This document shows, piece after piece, positions 8,003 through 17,217 of a stretch of 60,880 bases of DNA. The notes below the pieces were generated by a model. The model searched no databases, was not told the origin of the DNA, and was given only the letters and a program-made list of their open reading frames with translations. The DNA is from Nitrospiraceae bacterium. GTDB lineage: Bacteria > Nitrospirota > Thermodesulfovibrionia > UBA6902. The number at the start of each line of letters is the position of its first letter. Position 1 is the first letter of the stretch. The position numbers and the translations under genes were made by a program. The DNA is taken from assembly GCA_003599425.1 (NCBI GenBank), contig QZKC01000052.1, forward strand, positions 1-60,880, written 5' to 3'.

Positions 8003-9364
8003 TTGAATAAAAAGATTACCAAAACATTGCTCTTATTTTGCCTGATCTTGTTTACCATTGTATTTTTTTCAAAGCAAGTTTCAGCGGAAGAAACAATCAA
8101 TTACGATACGGGGTTGCAGAAGGTGCGTGACTATACGAAGACAAAGAACTTCCAGGAGGCTGAAACCTTATTGAAGGGAATGCTTTCCCGGTATCCGGAC
8201 AATTCAGAACTGCTCGAAATGTTAGGCAGGATACTTTTCTGGGAAAAGAAATATGATGAGTCCCTGACTGTGTATAAAAGGCTTCTCGAGGTCAGACCAT
8301 CTCAGAAAGCAGAAGAGGATATGAACAGGGTCATCTCGGCAAAAGAGTTACAGATAGCTCAGGAACTCCAGGACCGCGGCAATATAAAAGAAGCGGAAGA
8401 GAGGCTGAAGTTACTTTATAATTCCGGCCGCGATCGTTACTCAGCAGGCTATCAGCTCGGAATCCTGTACATAAGGCAGCGAGACTATGATGAGGCCCTA
8501 AAAATATTTTCAGAGCTGAGGACATATTATCCTGAAGATTCCGGATTTGAAGAGCTCTATCTGGAGTCGTTGATACTTACAGGCAATATTAGTATGGCTA
8601 AAGAGGGTCTCAACAGCCTTCCAGAGGACAGGAGGGCAAAGCTGCATGACAGAAGGGACGACCTTTTTTATCGGGTCAGAAGAAATTACATGATGATCGG
8701 CACTACGTGGGGAGATTACGACCAGGGGATGAAAGATGAAAGACAGCATGACGTCAAATGGAGGCAGCGAATAGCTGAAAAGACATTTGTATTCAGCTTT
8801 TCGAATATTGAGAGATTCGGGATAACAGATTCACAGGCCGGGCTTGAGATTTATTCAAAGCTCGGTGAGAAAACAAAAAGATGGGGATATCTGTCTTTTA
8901 CTGCAAGCCCCGGAGCTGACTTTCTGCCCCGCTGGACTGCCGAAGCCGCGGCCTATCAGGGGTACAGGAACCTTGATCTATCGTTGGGCTATGCGCATAT
9001 GGAATTCAACAGTTCATCAGTTGACAGGCTTATGCCCGGAATTATCGTTTACCTGCCGTACAGGCTTGCCCTGAACGAGACCCTTTTCATAAACCTGCGC
9101 AGAGGTACAACCACCCTGCTCTCTAAGATCCATTATGAGCCCAATCATAAATTCAACTGTTATTACAGTTATTCCTCCGGAAGTTCTGCGGAGGAAATAG
9201 GTTCGCTTCAGGACATCGAGAAGATCAGCACGTATTCTCACGGGGCTGAATTTGAATACAGGTTTGTAGAGCAGTTCAGCATCGGAGCAGGACTGAAATT
9301 CAGCCGCAGAGAAAACAGCTACACCCAGAACGACATCACTTTTTTCGCGAAATACTGGTGGTAA
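8003..9364 (+). CDS. TPR-containing outer-membrane beta-barrel protein, YaiO-like
   Basis: Signal peptide, TPR-like repeats (FQEAETLLKGMLSRYPDNSELLEMLGRILFWEKKYDESL), C-terminal barrel ending in aromatics (FAKYWW); TTG start. Confidence 0.75.
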   Translation: MNKKITKTLLLFCLILFTIVFFSKQVSAEETINYDTGLQKVRDYTKTKNFQEAETLLKGMLSRYPDNSELLEMLGRILFWEKKYDESLTVYKRLLEVRPSQKAEEDMNRVISAKELQIAQELQDRGNIKEAEERLKLLYNSGRDRYSAGYQLGILYIRQRDYDEALKIFSELRTYYPEDSGFEELYLESLILTGNISMAKEGLNSLPEDRRAKLHDRRDDLFYRVRRNYMMIGTTWGDYDQGMKDERQHDVKWRQRIAEKTFVFSFSNIERFGITDSQAGLEIYSKLGEKTKRWGYLSFTASPGADFLPRWTAEAAAYQGYRNLDLSLGYAHMEFNSSSVDRLMPGIIVYLPYRLALNETLFINLRRGTTTLLSKIHYEPNHKFNCYYSYSSGSSAEEIGSLQDIEKISTYSHGAEFEYRFVEQFSIGAGLKFSRRENSYTQNDITFFAKYWW

Positions 9365-9365
9365 T

Positions 9366-10481
9366 ATGTATACCGCACAGGATACGATCTTCCCATACTT
9401 ACTGAAAGAATACCTGATCTATTTTATCGGATTTCTTACTGTTACCGTGCTGGCCCTTTTTTTGACCCTCATCGTTCACAAACTACATACTGAAAAAAAG
9501 GAAAGGAAGAAACGGAGATTTACTGCAGAATACAAGTCCGCTGTCTCTCAACATGTAAACTTTTATGCCCCGCTGGCTGTGTCACCTGAAAACGATCTGC
9601 AGTTCAAGGCCTTTGCAGATGTTTGCGTCGACATGCTTGCAGGCGCTTCACCGTCAGAAGCTGAGAAAATAAAGTCTCTTCTGAAAGAGCTCCAGGTAGT
9701 GGACCATTTCAAGAGAGTTGCAGCTTCCGCATCATGGACCAAAAGGTTTTACGCAGTAGAAATACTTGGGTTCTTCATGATCGATGACCTGAAGGGATTT
9801 TTCAGAGAAGTTCTCATCAGGGACAGCAGCCGGGAAGTGAGATCAAGGGCTTTATGGGCGTTGAGCCTTATCGCGGATAAAGAGGATATTGAACTTATCA
9901 CCCGGCTTCTTGCAACAGATATCTCAAATTCTTCAAAGTTCAATGTGTATATCTATTCGAACGTAATCAGTTCATGCAGGAAGCGGGGAATACAGGACTC
10001 TGTGACAGATTTTATAAAGGGCATGAAAGAAGATCAGGCTATGCCTATCATTCTTAAAAGAGATTTGATCGAGGCGTGCGGGGTTTCGGGACTTAAAGAA
10101 GCCGCTGGTTTGATCATCGGTTATTTTTCCTCACATCAGCATGATTCCCTCATGAAGATCGCCTGCCTTCGGGGGTTAGGCGCACTCGGCAGCCTGAATG
10201 CTGGGATCATAATGAACAACCTTACTGACAAAGACTGGAGGGTCCGCGCAGTTGCTGCAAAGGCTTCACATACGCCTGAGGATACCGTCATATCAGAATT
10301 ACAGAAACTGCTCTATGATCCTGTTTATATCGTAAGAATAAATTCAGCGAGGGCCCTGTCCAGATCAGGAACAAAAGGTTCATTGATACTCGAAAGAGAA
10401 CGGAATTCAGAGGACAGATTCGTGAGGGATACGGCGCGTTTTATACTGGAAGAGGCGGAGGGCAGATGTTTGAAAGTGTAA
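9366..10481 (+). CDS. Membrane-anchored HEAT-repeat protein
   Basis: N-terminal TM (YLIYFIGFLTVTVLALFLTLIV) then HEAT-like repeats (SREVRSRALWALSLIADKEDIELITRLL; DKDWRVRAVAAKAS; PVYIVRINSARALSRSG). Confidence 0.75.
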   Translation: MYTAQDTIFPYLLKEYLIYFIGFLTVTVLALFLTLIVHKLHTEKKERKKRRFTAEYKSAVSQHVNFYAPLAVSPENDLQFKAFADVCVDMLAGASPSEAEKIKSLLKELQVVDHFKRVAASASWTKRFYAVEILGFFMIDDLKGFFREVLIRDSSREVRSRALWALSLIADKEDIELITRLLATDISNSSKFNVYIYSNVISSCRKRGIQDSVTDFIKGMKEDQAMPIILKRDLIEACGVSGLKEAAGLIIGYFSSHQHDSLMKIACLRGLGALGSLNAGIIMNNLTDKDWRVRAVAAKASHTPEDTVISELQKLLYDPVYIVRINSARALSRSGTKGSLILERERNSEDRFVRDTARFILEEAEGRCLKV

Positions 10482-11884
10482 CTGCTTTTTTATGGTATTT
10501 CCAGATCGTGATACTCATATATTTTGTCATAGCCAATGGCACATACACTCTCTTTACACTGCTCTCGCTCAGAGACATCACTAAATATGCCTCCATCGTA
10601 ACGCGCCATAACATAAACACCCTTTTGTCGGGTGTGTTCTATAAGCCGTTATCCATAATTGTCCCCGCATATAATGAGGAAGCTACAATAGCAACAAGCA
10701 TAACATCGCTCCTTTCGCTCCAATACCCGGAATATGAGGTCATCGTTGTCAATGACGGGTCCACGGACGATACAATGGCTAAACTGATAGAGACTTTCAA
10801 GCTTGTAAAAATTGACAGGGTAACAAGGCTGAATTTAATTCACAAACCTGTCCGTGAGATTTATGTCTCTCTCAATTACCCGAATCTCCTCATCTTGAAC
10901 AAGGAAAGGGGAGGAAAGGCTGACGCGCTGAATGCCGGGATCAATGCCTCAACTTTTCCGCTCTTCTGCAGTATTGACGCCGACTCCCTGCTCGAGAATG
11001 AAGCCCTTTTGAGGGCAGCACGTCTTTTTGTCGAAGATAAAAGGGTTATCGCCACCGGTGGTATTGTGAGGGTACTGAACGGTTCGAGGATCGAAAACGG
11101 GGCAGTGACTGAAATACTTGCACCAAAAAAGATGATCGAATGCTTCCAGGCCGTGGAATACATAAAAGGTTTCCTGTCGGGCAGGACCGCGTGGAATTAT
11201 TTCGGAAGCCTCCTCATTATATCAGGTGCTTTTGGGATCTTCAGGAAAGACGTAGTGCTTGCGATAAAAGGATACAGGGAAACGGTCGGAGAAGATATGG
11301 ACCTCGTGGTAAGGCTCCACAAACACTGCCGCGAACAGAAGATCCCATATAAGATTATGTTTGTTCCTGATCCCATATGTTTTACGCAGGTACCGTCTGA
11401 CATGAAATCACTCCTGGACCAGCGGAACCGATGGCACCGGGGGCTGATAGACAGTCTGTTATACAGTAAAAAGATGTTCCTGAACCCCAGATACGGTGCA
11501 GTCGGCATATTAGGATATCTGTATTTCTGCCTTCTGGAGGGACTGGGCCCTATAGTGGAATTTTTAGGGTATGTCGGATTTATTCTGTTTTTCCTCTTCG
11601 GCTATATAAACAGTGATTTTGCGCTGCTGTTTTTTGTGGTGGCAGTGCTCTGGGGCATGTGGATAAATATCGGTTCTGTGCTGCTGGATGACATCCTGTA
11701 TAAACGGTATAAGCAAGTGAAGGACCTTACGAAACTGTGCCTGTACGGATTTTTCGAGATGCTCGGATACAGGCAGATCATAACCATTGAACGCATGCTT
11801 GCCACGTTTATGTTCTGGAGGAAGAGCTGGGGCAAGGCCAAACGTCAAAAGTTAAGGATGAACGAAACCCATGGGCATACTTAA
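10466..11884 (+). CDS. Processive family 2 glycosyltransferase (polysaccharide synthase-like)
   Basis: SIIVPAYNEEATI, VVNDGSTDDT, CSIDADSLL, GEDMDLVVRL, QRNRWHRG (QxxRW), multiple TMs; overlaps upstream gene. Confidence 0.9.
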   Translation: MFESVTAFLWYFQIVILIYFVIANGTYTLFTLLSLRDITKYASIVTRHNINTLLSGVFYKPLSIIVPAYNEEATIATSITSLLSLQYPEYEVIVVNDGSTDDTMAKLIETFKLVKIDRVTRLNLIHKPVREIYVSLNYPNLLILNKERGGKADALNAGINASTFPLFCSIDADSLLENEALLRAARLFVEDKRVIATGGIVRVLNGSRIENGAVTEILAPKKMIECFQAVEYIKGFLSGRTAWNYFGSLLIISGAFGIFRKDVVLAIKGYRETVGEDMDLVVRLHKHCREQKIPYKIMFVPDPICFTQVPSDMKSLLDQRNRWHRGLIDSLLYSKKMFLNPRYGAVGILGYLYFCLLEGLGPIVEFLGYVGFILFFLFGYINSDFALLFFVVAVLWGMWINIGSVLLDDILYKRYKQVKDLTKLCLYGFFEMLGYRQIITIERMLATFMFWRKSWGKAKRQKLRMNETHGHT

Positions 11885-12392
11885 AAAAATATTTTATCTC
11901 TTGCCGAGGCTTATACTTTTTTCCATCTTTGGAGTCTATGCAGTCTTTGCGCTCCTGTCATATTTTGATTATATCGAGCGGTTCCTGTTCCCTCTCCATT
12001 TTATCCAGGGAGAAGTTCAGAAACTCGATGATAATATCCTCCTCGGCCCCTATCCTCACTTTGACGAACTCAAGAAACTGCAAAAGGAGACCGGAATCAA
12101 CACTGTCATCAGCCTGCTGAACGACAGCCTGCCGCAGGAAAAGGCCCTTCTCAACCGGGAAAGAAAAATAGCAGAGAGACTGGGGATAGACCTCTACAGT
12201 TATCCCATGACGTACTTCAATTTAAACGGGACGCATAACCGCCGCAATGCCGAAGAGATCAGCGCTCTGGTCAGGAAAATAAATGGGAGCAAGATATATA
12301 TCCACTGCTATCTCGGCAGGCACAGGGTAAATTTTGTCAGAGACAATCTGATAAAGGCGGGGCTGGGACGTGAAGTTTCGGCTCACAATTGA
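11871..12392 (+). CDS. Dual-specificity/tyrosine phosphatase-like protein with N-terminal TM
   Basis: NILLGPYPHFDELKKLQKETGINTVISLL...IYIHCYLGRHR: HCX5R catalytic loop. Confidence 0.75.
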   Translation: MGILKKIFYLLPRLILFSIFGVYAVFALLSYFDYIERFLFPLHFIQGEVQKLDDNILLGPYPHFDELKKLQKETGINTVISLLNDSLPQEKALLNRERKIAERLGIDLYSYPMTYFNLNGTHNRRNAEEISALVRKINGSKIYIHCYLGRHRVNFVRDNLIKAGLGREVSAHN

Positions 12393-12406
12393 CTATACTG
12401 CCTCTT

Positions 12407-12484
12407 TTATTTCACAGAAGCAAAATTGTGTATAGCGAGTATAATTGCAAAAATAATTCCTGCTGATACTGATATGAAGATCAT
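12407..12484 (-). CDS. Possible 25-aa membrane microprotein
   Basis: GAGGGGG-6-ATG; MIFISVSAGIIFAIILAIHNFASVK, one hydrophobic helix. Confidence 0.3.
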   Translation of the reverse strand: MIFISVSAGIIFAIILAIHNFASVK

Positions 12485-12802
12485 GTTGTTCCCCCTCGTG
12501 GTCTGTCTTCTCTTTCAGGAGAAGTTTCCAGATGGCAGTGAATACACCTCAGGTTACATTTATAACCAACATTTACCTGAAGGCAGAGACATCTTTAGCT
12601 GTAAGAGGGTAGTGTCCGGTTTCCTTGAGTTTTTGATCAAAGGTATTCATGGGAATTCAATATACTGCAGTTACTGAATGCAAATTTTATGCTTTGTAGA
12701 ATATTGAAATAATCTTTTAAGAATCAGATGAATAATGAAAAGCTGCCTGAAGTAAACTGATCAATAGCTGAGCATTCTGCTCACTCTTTGAACAGGGGGA
12801 TA

Positions 12803-13576
12803 TTATTTCTGAGTTATGAGCAGTCTCTTGATAGGTTTGGGGATCGGCAGCAGGACAAGGTCCTGTCTGCATATCTCCGGCTTGTAAGATTCGTAGTCAA
12901 GTATCCCCAATTTTTTCTCAAGCATCTGCGAAGCTATCGAGAGGAGATAGCAGGATATCCAGAATCCTATTGCCATACAGATATATGCTGCATAGATCCT
13001 GTTGGGCTGACGCTGGCTTATGATGACGCCTGTCCGTGTCATGTCTACGATGCCGACGATATAAACAATAGATGTGCTCTTGTACAGAGAGTTGAAAAAG
13101 CTGACAAACGATGGGAGCATCTTTTTGAAGGCCTGGGGCAAAATGACGAGTTTTACCGCCTGGTAGCGCGTCATGCCTGTTGACAGTGCGGCCTCCATCT
13201 GTCCGAACGGAACTGCCAATATGCCGGCCCTGACTATTTCCGCCTGGTAGGCGGATGCATATACTGAAAGGGAAATGATAGCGCACCAGAAGAGCGGTAT
13301 CCGTGCGCCAACAACAGGAAGGAAGAAATAAAACCAGAAAAGAAGCAGCAGCAGAGGAGTTGATCTGATCACATCGACATAAAGGCCGCAGGGGTACCGC
13401 AGATATCTCCTGCAAGACGTCCGGCCCAGCCCGAACAGAATACCAAAGAACAGTCCGATCACAATGGAGAGCACCGCAAGGATAATGTTCATGGACAACC
13501 CTGTCAGCGGGCCGTTCGGGTATGCGCCGATAAGGTAATATCTCCAGTTGCCAAGTTGTTCGATCAGGAATTCCAT
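12803..13576 (-). CDS. Polar amino acid ABC transporter permease
   Basis: HisM/GltJK family: DVIRSTPLLLLLFWFYF, YQAEIVRAGILAVPFGQMEAALSTGMTRYQAVKLVILPQAFKKMLP. Confidence 0.9.
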   Translation of the reverse strand: MEFLIEQLGNWRYYLIGAYPNGPLTGLSMNIILAVLSIVIGLFFGILFGLGRTSCRRYLRYPCGLYVDVIRSTPLLLLLFWFYFFLPVVGARIPLFWCAIISLSVYASAYQAEIVRAGILAVPFGQMEAALSTGMTRYQAVKLVILPQAFKKMLPSFVSFFNSLYKSTSIVYIVGIVDMTRTGVIISQRQPNRIYAAYICMAIGFWISCYLLSIASQMLEKKLGILDYESYKPEICRQDLVLLPIPKPIKRLLITQK

Positions 13577-13577
13577 A

Positions 13578-14315
13578 TTATGTCCTCATTTGAGTGATAC
13601 TGGTAACATCGATATTCAGCCACCTCTCAAGGCGGATCATAAGCACTGCAAGGGTGAGGGACAGGCCGATATAAAAACCCGTTGCGAGAAGCGTAACTTC
13701 AAGGCCGCGAAACGTGATAGACTCCACCTGCTGTGTGGCCCATGTCAGTTCAGGGGCTGCTATGGCCATGCAGAGAGAGCTGTTTTTGAAATTATGGATC
13801 ATACGCGTTCCCAGAGGAGGGAGCACGGTCCTGAATGCCATAGGAAGGATTATGTACCGTATCTGCTGAAACCTGTTGAGGCCGGTAGATACCGCTGCCT
13901 CAATATGGCCTCTCGGTACACTGAGGATACCTGTCCTTACAATGTCTGAGACATATGCGGAATTATCAATAGTAAGCCCCAGTATTCCTGCTACGACCGA
14001 ATAATACGTATATTGATTTAATGTTTCGGTGAGGCCGAAAGGGAGCATCTGAGGAAAAACAAAATAGAAGAATAAAAGCCAGAACAGCCCGGGGATGTTT
14101 CGCACGGTCTCCACATACATTCTGGCGGGCAAGTTAAGGAATTTGAAGCGCGAGGTGCGCATGATGGCAAGGATGGTCCCGGCGATGAGGGATAGAGCAG
14201 TCGTCACTATGGCGATCAGGAAGGTAAGCTTTACGCCGGTTATCAGCCAGCCTGCAAAGGGTTCTCTGAACGGAATGCTCCAGTCGAAGTCATATCGGAG
14301 GTTCAGGATCTTCAT
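13578..14315 (-). CDS. Polar amino acid ABC transporter permease
   Basis: VETVRNIPGLFWLLFFYF, VSDIVRTGILSVPRGHIEAAVSTGLNRFQQIRYIILPMAFRTVLPPLG; 1 nt from the next permease. Confidence 0.9.
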   Translation of the reverse strand: MKILNLRYDFDWSIPFREPFAGWLITGVKLTFLIAIVTTALSLIAGTILAIMRTSRFKFLNLPARMYVETVRNIPGLFWLLFFYFVFPQMLPFGLTETLNQYTYYSVVAGILGLTIDNSAYVSDIVRTGILSVPRGHIEAAVSTGLNRFQQIRYIILPMAFRTVLPPLGTRMIHNFKNSSLCMAIAAPELTWATQQVESITFRGLEVTLLATGFYIGLSLTLAVLMIRLERWLNIDVTSITQMRT

Positions 14316-14422
14316 TTGTTAAGTTTCAATTCAAGAATCCAAAAAGTCAGGTGATAGAAATTGGCTGTTGGTTTTTAAAGATATAAAATATTACCCTGAC
14401 AACGGTATGAAATGCAAATCAT

Positions 14423-14454
14423 AAACGGCACGGACCTTTTGTTCCGTGCCGTTT
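14423..14454 (-). terminator. Intercistronic hairpin between binding-protein and permease genes
   Basis: AAACGGCACGGA...TCCGTGCCGTTT, 12 bp perfect stem; no clear U-tract, so attenuator/3' stabiliser rather than a certain terminator. Confidence 0.6.
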
Positions 14455-14501
14455 GTCTGTAAAGTCTGTACGGGCATATTGCAATACGCCCTTACTCAAT
14501 C

Positions 14502-15368
14502 TCAATCAGGCCATATGTAAAGCATATCGCCGAAAGTATCCTTCGGCAATCTTGGCCGTGCATTTATCGGGAGGGGAGAAATACCCTTCGGGCCGAACCA
14601 TTTCTGGTAAATTTTTTCATATGATCCGTCTTTGAGTATATCCTGGAGGACAAAGCTTACTTTGTCTCTCCATTTGCTGTCATCAGGCGGTACGCCGATG
14701 CCATAAAGGCCCGGGCTCCATATTGCGCCGCCGACTGCTTCATATTCCTCGCCAAGGCTGCCTGCTACTGCAGCCAATATCTGTGCGTCCTGTGAATATG
14801 AGTCGATCTTGCCCTGTTTCAACGCAAGAAATCCTTCCGCACTGTTCTGGAAAGAAAGCATTTCCGGTTTCTTGTCCGTGTACTTGGCAATCTCCTGCGG
14901 AGCCGCAATGAATGCATTGGACCCCTGATCAACTCCTATCTTCTTCCCGCCAAGGTCTTTTATTGATTTGAATTTGCCTTTTTTGGAATAAAATATCTTG
15001 CCTGTCCAGAAATACGGCGGCTCAGCATAATCCATCTGCTCATCGCGGCTTCTGGTATGGCTTATGTTTGCAAGGGAAATGTCGATCGACCTGTTCGCAA
15101 GAAACGCGATCCTTGTTTTATTGTCTACAAGAACCCTTTCTACTTTTACTCCAAGTTTTTCTGCTATCACAGTTCCGAGGTCCACATCAAATCCGACCCA
15201 TTCACCTTTGTCATCGATATAATTCATGGGTGGGGTCGCATTTCCATGCCCTATGCGCACGGTGCCCCTCTTTGTCACTTCATTGAGGAGGCTTTCTCCT
15301 GCCGCATATGAAATAAGCGACATGAGAAAAAGTACAGATAACAGCGCTACCAAACAACTTTTTTTCAT
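14502..15368 (-). CDS. Polar amino acid ABC transporter substrate-binding protein
   Basis: Signal peptide; VRIGHGNATPPMNYIDDKGEWVGFDVDLGTVIAEKLGVKVERV, SBP_bac_3 family. Confidence 0.92.
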   Translation of the reverse strand: MKKSCLVALLSVLFLMSLISYAAGESLLNEVTKRGTVRIGHGNATPPMNYIDDKGEWVGFDVDLGTVIAEKLGVKVERVLVDNKTRIAFLANRSIDISLANISHTRSRDEQMDYAEPPYFWTGKIFYSKKGKFKSIKDLGGKKIGVDQGSNAFIAAPQEIAKYTDKKPEMLSFQNSAEGFLALKQGKIDSYSQDAQILAAVAGSLGEEYEAVGGAIWSPGLYGIGVPPDDSKWRDKVSFVLQDILKDGSYEKIYQKWFGPKGISPLPINARPRLPKDTFGDMLYIWPD

Positions 15369-15480
15369 TCTACTGCTCCTTTCGTTTTGAGGCCTTGATT
15401 AAAGGCTTAAAATAAGCCTGGTGAGAGAATATATGAGTTGGAAAACAGAGAGTCATCATATGGAATCAGCAAACTGTACA

Positions 15481-15498
15481 CTGCAATGTTGATGCCAA
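15481..15498 (-). promoter_or_regulatory. Sigma54-type -24/-12 promoter
   Basis: Minus strand TTGGCATCAACATTGCAG: GG-N10-GC spacing with TGGCA and TTGCA boxes; ~110 bp upstream of the binding-protein gene and next to an NtrC-family gene. Confidence 0.75.
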
Positions 15499-15572
15499 TC
15501 GCGTTTTTTTGAATTTAAATGAAAATTTTGTATGCGGATGGTTCAGAGCTGTGCAGAAACTGAACATTATGT

Positions 15573-16979
15573 TCAGTTTTCGTGCAGTTTGTCGTCACTG
15601 CCCCTGCTCATTTTTTCCCGGAGTGTATTCCTTGAGATGCCGAGTAGCTTGGCTGCAAGGGCCTGATTGTTGTTCGTTAACGCAAGCGCCCTCTTGACCA
15701 GCAGGTATTCAAAGCCGGCAACTGCTTCTTTATATATATCAGCACCTCCCCTTTGCAGGATCTCATTAACTATACCGGCAAGATTTTTCTCCATATCGTC
15801 AGCACTTGTCTCTGAAAAGCGCTTCTGAGAGATCCATTCGCAGTCTTTGGCTGAAAGAATATTTTCCCTGCACATAACCATTCCCCGCTGAATTATGTTT
15901 TCAAGCTCTCTCACATTTCCGGGCCAGTCATAGTTCATAAATTCATTCAGCAGCGCAGGGTCTATCCCCTGGACCTCTTTACCTAATTCCCGGTTATAGG
16001 TGCGGATAAAATAATATATCAGGTCTTTGATATCGTCTTTTCTTTCCCTGAGAGGGGGTACAGTGACGCTGACAACGTTCAGGCGCCAGTAAAGGTCGTC
16101 CCTGAATCTCCCTGCGCTGATGAGTGATTCGAGGTTTTTATTTGTTGCTGCAATAACTCTCACATCTGTTTTAATGAGCTCGCTGCTGCCAAGACGCTGG
16201 GAAGAGCCGTCCTGAAGGACTCTGAGCATCTTTGCCTGAAGTGACATCGGCATGTCTCCTATTTCATCAAGGAACATCGTACCTCTGTCACACTGCTCAA
16301 ATTTCCCGATCTTTTTATTATCAGCTCCGGTAAATGCCCCTTTTTCATGTCCAAAGAGTTCGCTCTCAAGGAGTGTCTCCGGTATTGCAGCGCAGTTCAC
16401 GGGGAGAAATGGTTTGTTCACCCGATCACTGTGTTGATAGATCGCCCGCGCAATGAGTTCCTTCCCTGTGCCGGTCTCGCCGCGCAGGAGCACGGTCATG
16501 GCGCTTGCAGCGATCTGTCCGATCTTCTTGAATATCTCAAGCATGGCAGGACTGTTTCCGATGATCCGCTCTGTCTCATCCCCGCTGGTCTGTTCAAATG
16601 TCACGGGTGAGCTCATTTTCCCCGTCAGGATGGCTTTTTCAACGAGAGATAAAAGCATATCGTTATCAACAGGTTTTGTTATGTAATCATAGGCCCCAAA
16701 CTTCATCGCGGTGATCGCCTTTTCAGAAGTGGAGAAGGCTGTCATGATGACCACAGTGAGGAGAGGCTCCAGAGATTTAAGCTGCTTAAGGGTTTCGATA
16801 CCGTCCATCCCGGGCATGTTAACATCCATGATGACGAGCGAAGGATGCTCTCTGTCCACTTTTTCAAGGGCCTCTTCACCGCTTGAGGCAGTGGTTACAC
16901 TATAATCCTGTCTTCCGAGGACTTTTTTGAATGAGTGCAGTATGCCTGGCTCGTCATCTACTACAAGGATTTTGTCCAT
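15573..16979 (-). CDS. NtrC-family sigma54-dependent response regulator
   Basis: REC domain; GETGTGKELIARAIY, ESELFGHEKGAFTGA, DWPGNVRELENIIQRG; C-terminal Fis-type HTH. Confidence 0.95.
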   Translation of the reverse strand: MDKILVVDDEPGILHSFKKVLGRQDYSVTTASSGEEALEKVDREHPSLVIMDVNMPGMDGIETLKQLKSLEPLLTVVIMTAFSTSEKAITAMKFGAYDYITKPVDNDMLLSLVEKAILTGKMSSPVTFEQTSGDETERIIGNSPAMLEIFKKIGQIAASAMTVLLRGETGTGKELIARAIYQHSDRVNKPFLPVNCAAIPETLLESELFGHEKGAFTGADNKKIGKFEQCDRGTMFLDEIGDMPMSLQAKMLRVLQDGSSQRLGSSELIKTDVRVIAATNKNLESLISAGRFRDDLYWRLNVVSVTVPPLRERKDDIKDLIYYFIRTYNRELGKEVQGIDPALLNEFMNYDWPGNVRELENIIQRGMVMCRENILSAKDCEWISQKRFSETSADDMEKNLAGIVNEILQRGGADIYKEAVAGFEYLLVKRALALTNNNQALAAKLLGISRNTLREKMSRGSDDKLHEN

Positions 16980-17023
16980 TTTCTCTCTAACTCAGACATT
17001 AAAATATTAAGATGTTTATATCT

Positions 17024-17188
17024 CACAAAGGTAAGGCTATCTCAGGATTTCTCTAATCGACAAAAATCATTTTAAATTTTTGCTGCTGCGCAATTCTTGT
17101 CTTTGTTATTTTCTAAACTCCTAACTCCAAACTCTTAACTCGTTTTTAGCGGTGTCGTATAGAAATCTTCGCCAGCCTTACCTTTGTG
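17024..17188 (+). repeat. MITE-like element, copy 1
   Basis: Left end CACAAAGGTAAGGCTATCTCAGGATTTCTCTAATCGACA; right end reverse complement CACAAAGGTAAGGCTGGCGAAGATTTCTATACGACA. Confidence 0.85.
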
Positions 17189-17217
17189 CCAGTAGTCCTT
17201 CTTGTTATTATCATCAT

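Noticed and set aside
12426-12677. 83-aa plus-strand ORF between phosphatase and permease genes
   Set aside because: No convincing RBS or domain; opposite the better-supported minus-strand microprotein candidate.
17100-17150. AACTCCTAACTCCAAACTCTTAACTCG as a possible short tandem or CRISPR-like repeat
   Set aside because: It is the interior of the MITE-like element and occurs once per copy; no spacer-repeat periodicity. No CRISPR array seen in the window.
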